NCBI RefSeq assembly: GCF_002878395.1
Contig: NC_061112.1
Span: forward strand, 41,844,010 to 41,908,009
Origin: Capsicum annuum
Taxonomy: Eukaryota; Streptophyta; Magnoliopsida; Solanales; Solanaceae
Length of the DNA stretch: 64,000 bases
Reading direction: 5' to 3'
The translations under genes were made by a program, and so were the position numbers. Each line of letters begins with the position of its first letter. The first letter of the stretch is position 1. Shown here piece after piece: positions 1-12,640 of this stretch. The notes beneath the pieces are model-generated. The model saw nothing but the letters and a program-made list of their open reading frames with translations, was not told the DNA's origin and searched no databases.

Positions 1-3000
1 AAGTGTTTGATGAGTTGTTCATGACAATTAAATAATAAAATTATATCATGATAGCATGTATTCAAGTTCATGACATGCAAGTGTTTGCTAGAATGTCCCA
101 ATGAATGAATGATGATCAAGTAGTTATTTATCATGTTTCAAGATTATGCCACGTCTTATAATTTATGCTATCGAGTCCTGGGGGTATTTAATACTCGATA
201 ATTTAGCTGATTACCTAAATCTATAGCCAGTCTCAGGATAGTATTAGTTATGTCACAATTAGTAGTACTCTCAGTTAGTTACAGAACTCAGAAAAAAATC
301 AGTAGACTTAGTATTAGTCCAGTCCAATTTAGTATTTAATTTAGGCCTCAGTAAATTCAGCCAGTTAACAGAATTCAGTAGTATTTCATCAGTTAACGAA
401 ACTCAGTGAACTCAGTCCCGTTCAGTTAGATAGTATAATCAATAATAGTTCAGTCAAGCTTAGTATGAACTAAAAATCAGTTCAGTGTCTATTAAGTTGG
501 GAGTAGGATTCAACACCGAGTTAACCCAGGGATGGGGCCATTCTCGTCAGCAGAGGGTTTGACCCTTAGTAGCAATTCCTACATTACAAAACTATGTAGC
601 CAGCATAGGTTGAGATATCTTCCTGCTAGATATTATGAGGTTTGATACATCTCATTCGAGTTTTCCTTCCAGTGAGGGTTGACGAAAGAGCTTCCTATCA
701 GAGAGGGTTAACTCACAACTTGTCTTTACCCATGGCACGGTATTGGAACCCTTCCAACTGAGGTTACAGGTTGGACCCCAATATATTTAGAAAGGGGCAT
801 GTCAGTTAGATGATTACTTCCCACAGTCTCAGTTTCAGATTTAGTCTCAGTAGAGAACTTAGTTCAGTTCTACAGATTCAGGACTATCAAACACAGTCTG
901 TAATACCCCATACTTTTTCCTAGCGTAAATTCATTCCTAGAATATTAAGGGATATCTTCCAAAATGATTAATATTTATTCCATTATGGAACTTTCAAGAT
1001 TTCAACTTTTCATGGTGTGGAAAATTGAATAAAATTTTCATCGATACCAAATTCGCCTAAATCCGATACTCGGTGAAGGAGTTATGGCATTTTTAAGATG
1101 ACAGTGTGTCACCTGGACTCTCAGCGCGTCGCGGAGCTAAGAAAATTGGCAGTTGTCAAATTCCAGTGAGACTCTATGATTCCACCACATTTCAGAGGAG
1201 TCCTATTTTACATTGGTTAATTTCCAACAAGCCTACGCGATAGTGGCACATCACGCTAATGACAAAAATGGCAAAACTATAGGGCACTGTGATGGTGGAG
1301 CATCACGTTGCATGCCCAGTTACCATTCGTCCTTTTCCAGTGAGCCACCGCGATTGTGGTGCGTCACGGTGGCCAGCCAAATCGGGATTTTTGATCATTT
1401 TTCCAATTCCATTTGGAAGTTTAAAATGGATGTTTTGGTTAATTCTCAAGCCCCCAAATCCGTCCAAACAAACGATTTAACCCTATTACAAGCCTTCTAT
1501 GCCTATATTCATCAAAATTTCTCTCAACCAAAACCCTAAGCTTCATCACTCAACTTCTAGAATCCCCAAAATTCTGCCATTCTTTTTCCAAATCAGTTCA
1601 AGATTCAAAGTTTTCAATTCAAGAACACCAAGAATTATCATTCAAGATCACAAATAAGATCTCAAAAGCAAGCTTGTTCATCTAGTTCATCATCCAAGGT
1701 ATATGGAATTTGAACAAGGATAAATCTTTCATCCTTGTGCCCAAAACATTATTTTTATTATAAATTTACTGTAATTTATATGATTTTCCATAAATTTCAA
1801 GTTAGGGTTTATACCCACTATCATTATTTGCAAGGTTATGGATTTCCCCTGATTTAAAGTTGAATCACATGATTGTGTCTATATTTTCATGCATATTGTT
1901 GAGATTTTTAGATTTAAAGACGATTTATAAATGTTTACATTACCAAGTATGGATTTTGAGATGTTTTAACATGAGATTGATGCTTAAGTCATTAGACCTC
2001 ATTTAAAGATTATTGTTTCAAGATTGTTTGTGCTATAAGCACCCCATAACTAGATTATTTTTAGATTATTTCTTAAGATTTTGAGTATAAGATTGAGAGT
2101 AGTATTTAGAACCAAGTTGGGTGTGTTACCAAGGTTTCATACCCCAGAACTACATACCACCATAGGTACAGACTCAGATTATTCCCACTTTTACGTGGAT
2201 GACTCAGATTATGATCACTCGGATTAGATTGTTCTATTCTGATGGCAAAGGTAGAATAGCCCTACCTAACGGGGTCCAGTCGTGGGACTCCATGGATGCT
2301 CACATGGTGTATCTCAGTTAGAAGAACCTCTCAACAGATATCCCCCACTCTTCAACAGTCTATTGATTTAAAGATTTAAGATAAAACTATATGTTTTGAA
2401 AGTTATGGTTTTAAGATTTTAAGTCCTAAGATAAGGTATTTTTCAGATTTTAGAAAATTAAGTATAAAGGCTCACAAGTTTTACTCAGATTATGCTTTAC
2501 AGAAAGATAGGAGTTACAGATTTCAGTTTTAAGATTTCAGACTTAGAAGTGAGTCCTTTCTACACATAGACAGTATGATTTAAAGACAGAGTATTAGCAC
2601 AACTTTTAGAACTAAATGTTATAACTCGCTAGATTTACAAGTATGATTTGTTTCTCATGATTATTATTTTTAGTATTTAAGATATACCAGCTTATGTGAG
2701 TCATTTACATTTAGCATGCATTGTTTTACAAATTATGATGATGAGATAATGTTTTACTTATGCATTTCACCCCCATATAATCAGTATATCCTCAAAGTAT
2801 TGATCCACATATATGTATATGTGCTACATTATCCCATAATGTAGGTATCAGCTCAGTTATAGCACGTATACTATATTCAGACAGTTTGCAGATTCTAGTC
2901 TACAGATGAGGAGTCCTCCTACTTAGGGGACTTTAGTTAGATGCTAATGATGTACTTTATTTTCTTATTGATATGTATTGATTAGTGATAGTTGGAGTTG

Positions 3001-4011
3001 CGTCCCAGCCATCTATAGTTAGTATAGTAGAGGCTTCAAGGATGTCAGTTAGAGTCAGTTATGTAAATTTTAGTCCCTCTTTTCAGATTGTATCAGAATG
3101 TAAAATGGTATCAGTCTTGTATTTTTCACATATTCCATTATTTGTATGTTTTCGCATAGTAAATTTAACTCTTTATACATATTTAATCACTTGCTTAACA
3201 GTATGCGAGTTCATGGGTTAACTTGGGAGCACTTGTGGTTCGAAGAACCGTGTAACGTCTCAGGACAGATTTTTAGGGTGTTACACAGTCACTTCATTTA
3301 GTACGAAAGTTAGTATAGTCCTACAGAATCAAGACTGTCAGATATAGTCATTCAGTTATCAGTAATTCAGTATCAGTATGATATCAGTTAATCAGCATTC
3401 AGACTCAGTATCCATTACTATCACGATCTCAGTTATAGTATGTGTATTCATGTATGCACTCTCATTCAGTAGTATTCATGTCATTTAATCAGTATTGTTC
3501 ATGCATATGAACCCATGCATTTTAGCCTACCTCACTTAGCATACCAGTACATTCAAAGTACTGACGTATACTTTTCTCTTGTGCTATGATGTCTTATATC
3601 ATAGGTTCAGATGCGCGGGCTCTAGATCATCCCTAGTAGTTACAGATTTTCAGTAGTTAGAGTTGGTGATAAGTCCTCATAGTTTGAGGACATGATTATT
3701 ATTTCAGCATTTCAGTTTTATTTCAGTAGCTGGAGTTAGTTAGGAATTATCCCATCAACTTCATATTTCAGATATTTTAAAGGCTTTTTCAGACTAGAGT
3801 ATTTTCAGACAGATATTTTAGTTTTGATATTGTTATACCATATTTAGTTTTATTACAGTATTGAACCTTATGGCATGCTTTTTGCCTAATTTGCGCATAC
3901 TATAGTACTATTATTCAGTTATTGCAGTAGGTACCAGTCATGGGTTAGCTTGTGGTCCTTCGAGAGTACGAGCACCGTATAGCATTCGGGATACAGACTC
4001 GGGGCATTACA
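1..4011 (+). repeat. Left LTR of element A (5'-truncated by window, split by solo LTR B)
   Basis: The LTR sequence occupies 1-898 and 3291-4011 and aligns end to end with 10,099-11,718 of the right LTR; 1,619 bases remain after removing the insert and one target copy, against 1,620 in the right LTR. It ends in TTACA just before the primer site. Reading frames reported inside it are not genes. Confidence 0.85.
899..3285 (+). mobile_element. Solo LTR B inserted in the left LTR of element A
   Basis: The 2,387-bp segment begins TGTAATACCCC and ends GGGTGTTACA (TG...CA termini) and is flanked by a perfect 5-bp duplication, CAGTC at 894-898 and 3286-3290. Removing the insert and one copy restores collinearity with the right LTR of A around 10,990. 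No primer site, polypurine tract or coding domain lies inside, so it is a solo LTR left by recombination between two LTRs. Its 5' part carries spaced GC-rich motifs (about 1126-1370) like those in the LTRs of element C, so it belongs to a related chromovirus family. An open frame of 108 codons at 1213-1539 lies in this part and resembles no gene. Confidence 0.85.
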
Positions 4012-4014
4012 AAC

Positions 4015-4028
4015 TTGGTATTAGAGCC
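4015..4028 (+). other. Primer binding site of element A (initiator tRNA-Met type)
   Basis: TTGGTATTAGAGCC starts three bases after the LTR end at 4011. It fits the site complementary to the 3' end of plant initiator tRNA-Met with one C-to-T change. The same version, with the same change, occurs in element C at 52,615. Confidence 0.8.
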
Positions 4029-4231
4029 TAAGGTTCAAAAGAGTCATAGGAAGTCTAAAAGCCACATCTAGTATAGTCTTGTGCATTGGTGTGTAGCACA
4101 CCACTATTATGAATAGGAGGTTATGAGGTGTTTTAGGAAAAGTTTTCCTTCTTTCAGTATTCATGTTTTTTGAGTGAGTATAAGCTCTAGTTAAACTCTC
4201 TGTCTAATCCAAGTTTCTCTTTTGCTTACAG

Positions 4232-5285
4232 AATACACCTCAAAAGAGTACTAAGGGAAGAGGAACAAGAGACCAGCCAAAACCCCAACCCATCCAGCCA
4301 GATCCTTTGGATGAACATGTCTCTCACGCTGAATTCAGAGCAACTTTCACCACCCTAGCTCATTCTGTGGCAGCCTAAAATAAACGCCCAGCTGTTGTTC
4401 TGGCCAAACCAGTGGCAAATACTGTTGCTGCCAAAATTTGGGATTTCACTCGAATAAACCCTCCATCTTTTACTGGGTTTAAGTCAGATAAGACCCTCAG
4501 GAATTTCTTGATCAGGTGCAGAAAGTTACATATATTATGGGGATGAAAGCTAGTGAGAGTGTTGAGTTAACCGTATATCATTTACAGGATATGGCACACC
4601 CATGGTTTAAACAGTGGAGAGCAGAAAGGGCAACTGATGCAGGGCCCATAGAATGGGAGGAGTTTGCGGTTGCTTTTCTGGATAGGTTATTCATGCTAGA
4701 GTTGAGGAAAGAGAAGGTTTTGGAGTTTATAAATCTAAAATAGGTAAACATGACGGTGCAAGAGTATTCTCTTAAGTTTACTCAATTAACCAGATACGCT
4801 CCTCATGTGGTATCAGATAGCAGATCTAAGATGAGTAAGTTTGTGTTTGGCGTGTCTAATAGTGTGGTCAAGGAGTGTATGACCATAATATTGATTAAAG
4901 AGATGGACATATCCAAACATATGGTCCATTCTCAGTAGATAGAGGAGGCTAAGAATAGAGGTGGAGAGGGAAAGGATAAGAGAGTGAGAATAGGTAGTTT
5001 CAACTTCACTCAGCCTAAGTCAGAGAGTGGGAATAGTTCTCAGTTCTTCCCAAAATCCTCGGTTTTAGTTCCTTCCTCAACCAGTGCTCTTGTGCCAAAA
5101 TTTAGAGATGGAAATAGAGATAGGGCATCAGGCCCTAAATCCCAAGGTAGTGTTAGCAGTGCCTGAACCAATCCCCTTTGTCAGAAATATCACAAAAACC
5201 TCTAGGGTATCTGTAGAGCTGGCAGTGATATATGTTTTGGATATGGCAAGCCAAGCCACAGGGTCAGACACTGTCCTTAGGTAGG
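4232..5285 (+). pseudogene. gag: gag of element A (capsid/nucleocapsid), disrupted
   Basis: Gag forms the particle that packages the element RNA. The region aligns with gag of element C (52,833 onward). The position of C's start codon reads ATA-like here, so the start is lost. The frame shifts near 4490, then runs to the nucleocapsid with in-frame stops at 4741, 4936 and 5164. The CCHC zinc knuckle at 5233-5274 has lost its second cysteine (TGT to TAT, Tyr at 5242); the other Cys, His and Cys ligands are present. Capsid-like stretches at 4516-4743 and 4750-4938 match C closely. Family assignment is firm; exact 5' limit is inferred from C. Confidence 0.75.
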
Positions 5286-5394
5286 TTTGCAAAGTCATCA
5301 TAACTATCCCCCAGCTCAGTCCGATCGCCCAAATCAGCAGGGTGCCACCTCTAGTGCCACCAGTAGGCAGTGCCCAAATAGACTCTATGCTCTT

Positions 5395-8300
5395 CAATCC
5401 TAACAGGATCGAGAGAGTTCTCCAGATGTGGTCACTGGTATGTCACAAGTTTATCATTTATATTTTTATGCTTTGCTAGACCCAAGAGCTTATTTAACCT
5501 TTGTTACTCCTTATATAGCTGTTGACTTTGGAGTCAGTCCCAAAATTCTAGCAGAGGCTTTCTCAGTCTCTAGCCCAGTAGGTAAATCTATCATAGCCTA
5601 GTGGGTATACAGGAACTGTTCAGTTATTATATCTCAGAAAGTGACTTCAGCAGACTTAGTCAAATTAGAGATGACCGATTTTGTTGTCATTCTCAACATG
5701 GATTAGCTTCATTCCTGCTATGCCTCAATCGAAGGCAGAAACAAAATTGTTCATTTTCAATTTTCGAATGAACTCATCCTTAAGTGGAGGGGTAGCACTT
5801 CAGCACTTAGGGGTTAAATTAGTTCTTACCTTCGGGCGAGAAAAATGATATCTAAAGGATGTGTCTACTATCTCGTTCGAGTCTAGAACTCTAGTTTAGA
5901 ACCCCCTAATCTTGATCAGTGTCAGTAGCATGTGAATTCCCAGATATATTTCCCGAAGATCTCCTCAGAGTTCCTCTCAAAAGGGAAATCGAATTTGAAA
6001 TAGACCTTCTTCTAAATACTCAACTCATATCTATTCTGCCATATAGAATTGCACCTACAAAACTCAAAGAATTAAAAGAAAAGTTAAAGAATCTCCAAGA
6101 TAAGGAATTCATCAGACCCAGTGTGTCCCCATGGGGTGCCCTAATTTTATTTGTGCGTAAGAAAGACGGTTCTCTCAGAATATGTATTGATTACCATTAG
6201 CAAGATAAAGTCATGGTCAAGAACAAGTATCCACTTCCCAGAATCAATAACTTGTTTGACCAACTTTAGGATGCCAGTTACTTCTCAAAGATAGACCTCA
6301 GATTGGGCTATCATCAACTCAGAGTCATAGAATGTGACGTCCCAAAAATAGCCTTCATAACTCGATAAGGTCACTTCGAATTCTTAGTCATGTTCTTTGA
6401 TCTTACCAATGCCCCAGCAACTTTCATGGACTTAATGAATCGTGTGTTCAAGCAGTACTTGGATATGTTCATTATAGTCTTCATAGATAACATTCTTGTC
6501 TACTCTCACAGTGAGCATGATCATGCAGACCATCTCAGAGTTGTATTGCAGACTCTCAGAAACCATCAGCTATTCTCCAAATTCAGTAATTGCAAATTTT
6601 GGCTAAGGTCAGTAGCTTTCCTTAGCTATATCATTTCTGGTGATGGCATTAGAGTTGATCCCCAAAAGACTAAAGCAGTGAGAAACTGGCCTAGACCCAT
6701 CTCTCTATTAAATATCAGGAGTTTCTCGGGCTTGGCTATGTATTACTGATGGTTTGTTGAGGGATTTTCATCTATTGCATCCCCTATGTCCAGATTGACT
6801 TAGAATAAAGTCAAATTCCAGTAGTCAAATTCTTATGAGAAGAGTTTTTAGGAGTTAAAGACTTCACTCACTAAAGCTCCAGTCCTGACTTTACCAGATG
6901 GTTCAGATGGGTTTGTGGTATATTGTGATGCCTCCAGAGTTGGTTTGGGGTGTGTTTTAATACAGAGAGGTAAGGTCATTGCCTACACCTCTATAAAGCT
7001 TAAGCCTCATGAAAAGAATTATCCTACTCATGTTCTTGAGTTGGCAGCAATAGTGTTTCCCTTAAATATTTAGAGGAACTATTTGTATGGGGTGCACATT
7101 GATGTGTTCACTAACCATAAGAGCCTACAGTATGTGTTCTCTTAGAAAGATTTAAACCTCCGTCAGAGAAGGTGGTTGGAGTTGTTGAAATACTATGACA
7201 TGAGTGTCATATATCATTCGGGTAAAGCCAATGTAGTAGCTGATACTCTCAGTAGGATGTCTATGGGTAGTGTTGCTCATGTGGAGGATGGCAAGTAAAA
7301 GTTAGCTTAGGAAGTTCACCATCTTTCCCGAATAGGTATTCGCTTAGTCGATTCAATAGAAGGTAGTGTATGGGTGCAGACTAGTTCAGAATTATCCCTG
7401 GTTTTTGAGGTAAAGGAAAAGAAGTATAGGGATCCCAGTTTAGTCAAGTTGAAGGAATCAGTCAGAGATAAAAAAGTAGAGGTCTTCTCCCAAGGGGAAA
7501 GTAGTGTGTTGCGCTGTCAGGGTCGGTTATGTATGCCTGGTGTAGATGACTTAAGGCAGCAAATTCTTGCAAAAGCTCATGGTGTGCACTACTCTATTCA
7601 TCTAGGGGCCACTAAGATGTACCATGATTTGTGGGATATCTATTGGCGGAGTGGGAAGAAGAAAGACATTGCAGAGTTTGTGGCTAAGTGGTCAACATGT
7701 CAGCAAGTTAAGATTGAGCATCAGAAGCCTAGTGAGTCCATGTAGGAGTTCAGTATTCCCACTTGGAAGTGGGAAGAAATTAACATGGACTTTATGGATG
7801 ATTTGCCTCATACTCATCATCGGCATGATTCAGTTTGGTCATCATAGACAGGATGATCAAATCAGCTCATTTCCTACCAGTCCATACCTCTTATTTAGCT
7901 GAGGATTACACCAAACTTTATATTAAGGAGTTGGTCAGATTGTATGGTGTTCCATTGTGTATTATCTCAGACAGAGGTACCTAGTTTACCTTTCATTTCT
8001 GGAAGGTATTCCAAAAGGATCTTGGTACCCGAGTTTACCTCAGTACATCCATTTATCCTCAAATAGATGGTCAAGAAGAAAGGACCATTCAGACTTTAGA
8101 AGATATGCTGTGAGCGTGTGCGATAGACTTTAAAGGTAGTTCGGATGACCACTTTCCTTTTATTGAATTCGCATATAACAACAACTATCATTCCAGCATT
8201 CAGATGGCTCCCTTTAAGATGCTTTATGAGAGGAGGTATAGATCTCCTATTAGTTGGTTTGAAGTGGGTGAGGCCGCAGTAGTAGGGCCTGACTTGGTAT

Positions 8301-8839
8301 TTGATACCTTAGAGAAAGTTCAGTGGATCAGGGAAAGGATTAAGACAGATCGGCGCACATAGAAATCATAAGCAGATGTGCGTAAAAAGGATCTCGAATT
8401 TGAGATTGGTTATTTTGTGTATTCGAAAATCTCTCCTATGAAAGGAGTGAAGATGTTTGGCAAGAAGATGAAACTCTGTCCCCGATATGTCGGTCCTTAC
8501 CAAATTCTCAGCCATTTCGGAAAGGTAGCTTACGAGCTTGAGTTGCCTTCAGGCTTAGCTTCAGTGCACCCAGTGTTCTATGTCTCCTTACTTAAGAAAT
8601 GTATAGGTGACCCAGTAGTCGTAGTCCCTATAGAGGGCATAGATATTCAGAACAGCCTCTTATGAAGATATCCCTGTCGAAATTCTTGATTATCAAATTC
8701 GCAGACTGAGGAACAATGAAGTCCCTCTAGTCAAAGTACTTTGGCGGAATCAGTCCGTTGAGGGAGCTACTTGGGAAGCAGAAGCAGACATGCGGACCAA
8801 GTATCCTCACCTCTTCTTCACAAACTCAAACTCAACCTA
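5395..8839 (+). pseudogene. pol: pol of element A: protease, RT, RNase H, integrase, chromodomain-like tail, disrupted
   Basis: Pol copies and integrates the element. Protease: active-site region at 5470-5500 reads Leu-Leu-Asp-Pro-Arg-Ala, with Arg in place of the usual Gly. Reverse transcriptase: 5919-6800, with the catalytic box at 6480-6491 reading Phe-Ile-Asp-Asn, so the second Asp is lost (GAC to AAC type change). RNase H: about 6840-7270, first catalytic Asp at 6927. Integrase: His-Cys zinc region about 7575-7715, where the first Cys of the CxxC pair is Trp; the core follows from about 7780 in shifted frames. The tail at 8378-8839 carries the GPY-like module and, from about 8650, a chromodomain-like stretch rich in Val-Leu-Trp and ending in Tyr-Pro-His. 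RT, RNase H and the start of integrase share one frame interrupted by many stops, mostly TAG, e.g. 6199, 6267, 7071; protease and the later part are in other frames. Not functional. Confidence 0.8.
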
Positions 8840-9190
8840 AGGTAACTGTTTTTCTTTGAATTACTCAGTCTTATGTTCAGATATAGCTACCAACTTGGTA
8901 TCAATTAATGTTGCATACTCAGTCATGCATTCACGAATCAGTTCAGTCATGTACTCATGCATCAGACATACATGTCCAGTATATAATCTTAGCTTTTCAG
9001 TAATCCCAGTCATGCATTCATGAATCATGTTCAGCTATGTACTTATGCATTAGATATGCATGTTCAGTATGATAATTCAGTATATCGGTAATTTTAGTCA
9101 TGAAATCATGCATCGACTGTGCCTGTCTGGTGTCTAAATCCAGTCTATTAGATTTCTCAGTTTAATTAGTCTCATTTGAGGATGAATGTT

Positions 9191-9206
9191 CCCAAGGGGG
9201 AGATAT
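9191..9206 (+). other. Polypurine tract of element A
   Basis: AAGGGGGAGATA lies immediately upstream of the right LTR start at 9207, where it would prime plus-strand DNA synthesis. Element C has the same tract at 57,776. Confidence 0.8.
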
Positions 9207-11718
9207 TGTAAGACCACACAAAATCCTAAGCCCAACTCAGTCTTTTAAGCTTGCTAAGGGGTCTCAGACTTAGAAAATTCTAGCTAAGTATTCAAACTTA
9301 TTATTATTTTGGCCTTCATAAGTTGAAAATGCTATTTCACGACTCTTATAACCTTAAAATGTCAATCTTTAGGTTAATTCATGATCAGGAATGTCAGTAG
9401 GTGTTCCCGGGTGGGTTTCGTATTTTTTGGACCTCATTTGGACCATGTTTGGAAATCTAAAATAGTGCATCAATGCAATCTCGATGCGGTGTGTCGGCCA
9501 TCGTGTCGATCAATATTTTTCCTTGTCTTCCAGTGGCAATTTCCAATGAATTGACACGGCTCATTGGCTATCACATCGATACCAACAACACTGTTTATCG
9601 TCTCGTGCGTCGACAGTTTGATTTTTATGCATTAAAAAGCCGTGTCCTTAGGGGTATTAGCATCTTTTCCCCACCCCTATTCAGCCTTAAAACACGAGAT
9701 TCAGCCTTCATTGAGCAAAATATACTTACTTTCTCTGAAATTGCTCAAGAATAAGAACCCTAGATGATTGAATTTCAAATTCAAGGCTCAATATTCCACT
9801 ATTAATCTTCAAGAATTTAGCAACCAAGGTATGTCAAGTGTTCATCCAAGGGTTCCTACCACCCTTAGAGTTTAAGAAACTCTTTAAAACTTCAAGTAGC
9901 TTGATTTTATGCTTTCCATAATTTGGATTCAAGTGTATTCATGATTATAATGTTGATTGAATTTCTATTCTAGGATTAAGTGCAAGATTTATGTAAAAAC
10001 AACTATCATGTATGTAGTATCATGTGAATTCATGTTAAATCCTTGAAACTGTGATGTTCATGTATTGATTAGTATTATGCGCATATCTTATGCCCTCAAA
10101 GTATTTGATGAGTTATTCATGAGAATTAAATAATAAAATTATATCATGATAGCATGTATTCAAGTTCATGACATGGAAGTGTTTGCTAGAGTGTCCCAAT
10201 GAATGAATGATGATCAAGTTGTTATTTATCATATTTCAAGATTGTGCTATGTCTTATAAGTTATGCTATCGAGTCCTGAGGGAATTTAATACTCGACAAT
10301 TTAGCTGATTACCTAGAGCCATGGTTAGTCTTAAGATAGAATCAGTCATGTCACGATCAGTAGTACTCTCGGTCAGTTACAAAACTCAGGAAAAACTCAA
10401 TAGACTCAGTATCAGTCCAGTCCAGTTCAGTATTCAATTCAGGCCTCAATAAATTCAGCCAGTTAACAGAATTTAGTAGTATTCCGTCAGTTAATGGAAC
10501 TCAGTGAACTCTATATAATTCAGTTAGAAAGTATAATTATTAACAATTTAGTCAAGCCTAGTATGAACTAGAAATCAGTTCAGTGTCTATTAAGTTGAGA
10601 ATAAGATTCAGCATCGAGTTAACCCAGGAATGGAGCCATTCCTGCCAGCAGAGGGTTTGACCCTTAGTAGCAATCCCTACATTATAGAACTACGTAGCCA
10701 GCGTAAGTTGAGATATCTTCTTACTAGATATTATGAGGGTTGATACATCTCATTCGAGTTTTCTTGCCAGCGAGGGTTGATGAAAGAGCATCCTGTTAAA
10801 GAGGGTTAACTCACAGATTGTGTTTACTCGTGGCACGGTATTGGCACCCTTCCAACTGGGGTTATAGGTTGAACCCCAATCTATTTAGAAAGGGGCATGT
10901 AGGTTAGATGATTACCTCTCACAATCTCAGTTTTAGATTCAGTCTTAGTACAAAACTTAGTTCAATTCTACAGATTCAGAATTGTCAGACACAGTCACTC
11001 CGTTCAGTACGGAACTTAGTATAGTCCCACAGAATCAAGACTATCAGATGCAGTTATTTAGTTATTAGTAATTCAGTATCAGTATACTCATATATTAGTT
11101 AATCAGTATTCAGACTCAGTATCCATTGTTATTACGATCTCAGTTATAGTATACGTATTCATGCATGTACTCCCATTCAATAGTATTCATGTTATTCAGA
11201 CAGTATTGTTCATGCATATGAACCCATGCATTTCAGCCTACCTCACTTAGCATACCAATACATTCAAAGTATTGATGCATACTTTTCTCTTGCGCTATGA
11301 TGTCTTATATTATAGGTTCAGATGCATGAGTTCCCGATCATCCCTAGCAGTTACAGATTTTCAGCAGTCAGAGTTAATGGTGAGTCATCATAGTTCAAGG
11401 ACATGATTATTATTTCAGCATTTCAGTTTTATTTCAGTAGCTGGAGTTAGTTGGGGACTTGTCCCATCAACTCTATATTTTAGACAGTTTAGAGGCTTTT
11501 TTGGACTAGTGTATTTTCAGATAGATGTTTCAGTTTTGGTAATGTTATACCATATTCAGTTTTATTACAGTATTGAATCTTATGGCATGCTTTCCGTCTA
11601 ATTTCCATATACTATAGTATTATTCAGTTATTTCAGCAGGTACCAGTCATGGGTTAGCTTGGTCCGCCAGGATTATGAGCATCGTGTAGTGTCTGGGGTA
11701 CAGACTCGGGGCGTTACA
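9207..11718 (+). repeat. Right LTR of element A (2,512 bp, complete)
   Basis: It starts TGTAAGACC after the polypurine tract and ends GCGTTACA. From 10,099 on it matches the left LTR. The 5' third contains several GC-rich words around CATCGTGTCG and GTGCGTCGAC (9460-9615) that recall the GC motifs in LTRs B and C. The 93-codon frame at 9473-9754 lies inside the LTR and is not supported as a gene. Confidence 0.85.
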
Positions 11719-11738
11719 CCCTGATTCAGGACGTTACA
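11719..11738 (+). repeat. Leftover 3' tip of an older related LTR
   Basis: The 16 bases ending at 11,738 read GATTCAGGACGTTACA, which differs from the end of LTR A just before it (GACTCGGGGCGTTACA) only by three transitions. This suggests that A landed just inside the 3' end of an older family member, or that an LTR end was duplicated. A target duplication cannot be tested because the left end of A is outside the window. Confidence 0.5.
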
Positions 11739-12640
11739 ACCATCTATCATATAAAAGATATATTCAAATGGTTCTTACAATCTTGTCGATGTAGATGACA
11801 AAAAAATTAATACTATCAATGCCAAGTTCTTGAAGAAGTACTATCCTTGAAGGAAATTAAATCTCCTTAAGGCATGAGCATAAATTCCATATTTACTCCT
11901 GGCCCGCAAGAGTATAAACTATTTATGACTCAAAAAAAGTCCGCTAGGTTCAAAACCTCGAAAGAGGTGACCTAGGAAAAGGTTAGGATAAAAAAATAAT
12001 ATTATAAAGAAACACTCACCCAGAACTATGTTGGGACTTATCGATCCACTTTACCGCGGTACTTCAGTGCTCAAAATTTTGTTCTAAGATCAGTTGCATG
12101 TGTGTCAAAAAAAAATACATGTTCTTGCTTGATCTACCATATAAAAGTTAACTCTCCAAATGTTTTGATTAAATTTTGATCTTATGCCAAATATTTGTGG
12201 CTCAGTGAAGGCAGCCCGTCAAAAAGAAAGTAGCTTCTTCAATAGGATTTGTAATACCCAAACCTCACAATTTAGGGCACAAATCTGTCAAGCCTGCAAT
12301 TATCAAATTTGCAAGTTAAAAACTTTAATTCTTAAGGCTTCCAAGCTGAAGTTTCAACTCCAGCTCAATTGTGAGATAAAGACATGAGGCCGATGGGCAA
12401 TAAGTTAGAAGAGAAAGCCAGGATTTAATACCTTAATGTCAATACATCAAATAAGTGAGCAATTCGTGAAGTTGAAATCTAAAAGGAATATTGAAAGAAA
12501 TGTGCAATATTAAAAAAAGGAGCTTCTATTGCAACTAATATATCTAACTACTCAATAAAAGGTTAAAATAAAATGATAAGAAAGTTTGAAGAAAAGGAAA
12601 TATATCTCCTAAGGCTAATCTAAGTATAGCTTATAATTAA
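11739..12640 (+). pseudogene. 3' end of a Tat-like gypsy pol and its downstream region
   Basis: Codons 11,767-11,850 read Asn-Gly-Ser-Tyr-Asn-Leu-Val-Asp and end Lys-Phe-Leu-Lys-Lys-Tyr-Tyr-Pro followed by TGA, which I recognise as the usual end of integrase in Tat/Ogre-like elements. The following sequence (CTCCTGGCCCGCAAGAG, TCCGCTAGGTTC) is the kind of untranslated region that follows it. A 67-codon frame at 12,184-12,387 is not a recognised gene. The lineage name rests on recall; the rest of this element is not in the window. Confidence 0.45.

Larger units (their letters stand above)
1..11718 (+). mobile_element. Ty3/gypsy chromovirus A (Del/Tekay-like), 5' end outside window
   Basis: This is an LTR retrotransposon read left to right: partial left LTR, tRNA-Met-type primer site, gag, protease, reverse transcriptase, RNase H, integrase, a C-terminal chromodomain-like tail, polypurine tract and complete right LTR. 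Positions 1-898 plus 3291-4011 are collinear with 10,099-11,718, so about 892 bp of the left LTR lie before the window. The order with integrase after RNase H gives Ty3/gypsy; the tail after integrase, in the chromodomain position, points to the chromovirus branch, and the very long LTR (2.5 kb) suits Del/Tekay. Every coding domain carries stops or frameshifts, so it is dead. LTR copies differ at roughly a tenth of positions by eye, mostly by transitions. Confidence 0.85.

Noticed and set aside
1213..1539. 108-codon open frame
   Set aside because: It lies inside solo LTR B, has no recognisable domain and spans the GC-motif region of the LTR; LTRs of this family often keep chance open frames there.
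4015..9206. Endogenous pararetrovirus
   Set aside because: There are true LTRs, a primer site beside the LTR, an integrase and a tail in the chromodomain position, and no movement protein; this is a Ty3/gypsy retrotransposon.
9473..9754. 93-codon open frame
   Set aside because: It is inside the right LTR of A and has no counterpart with conserved protein features.
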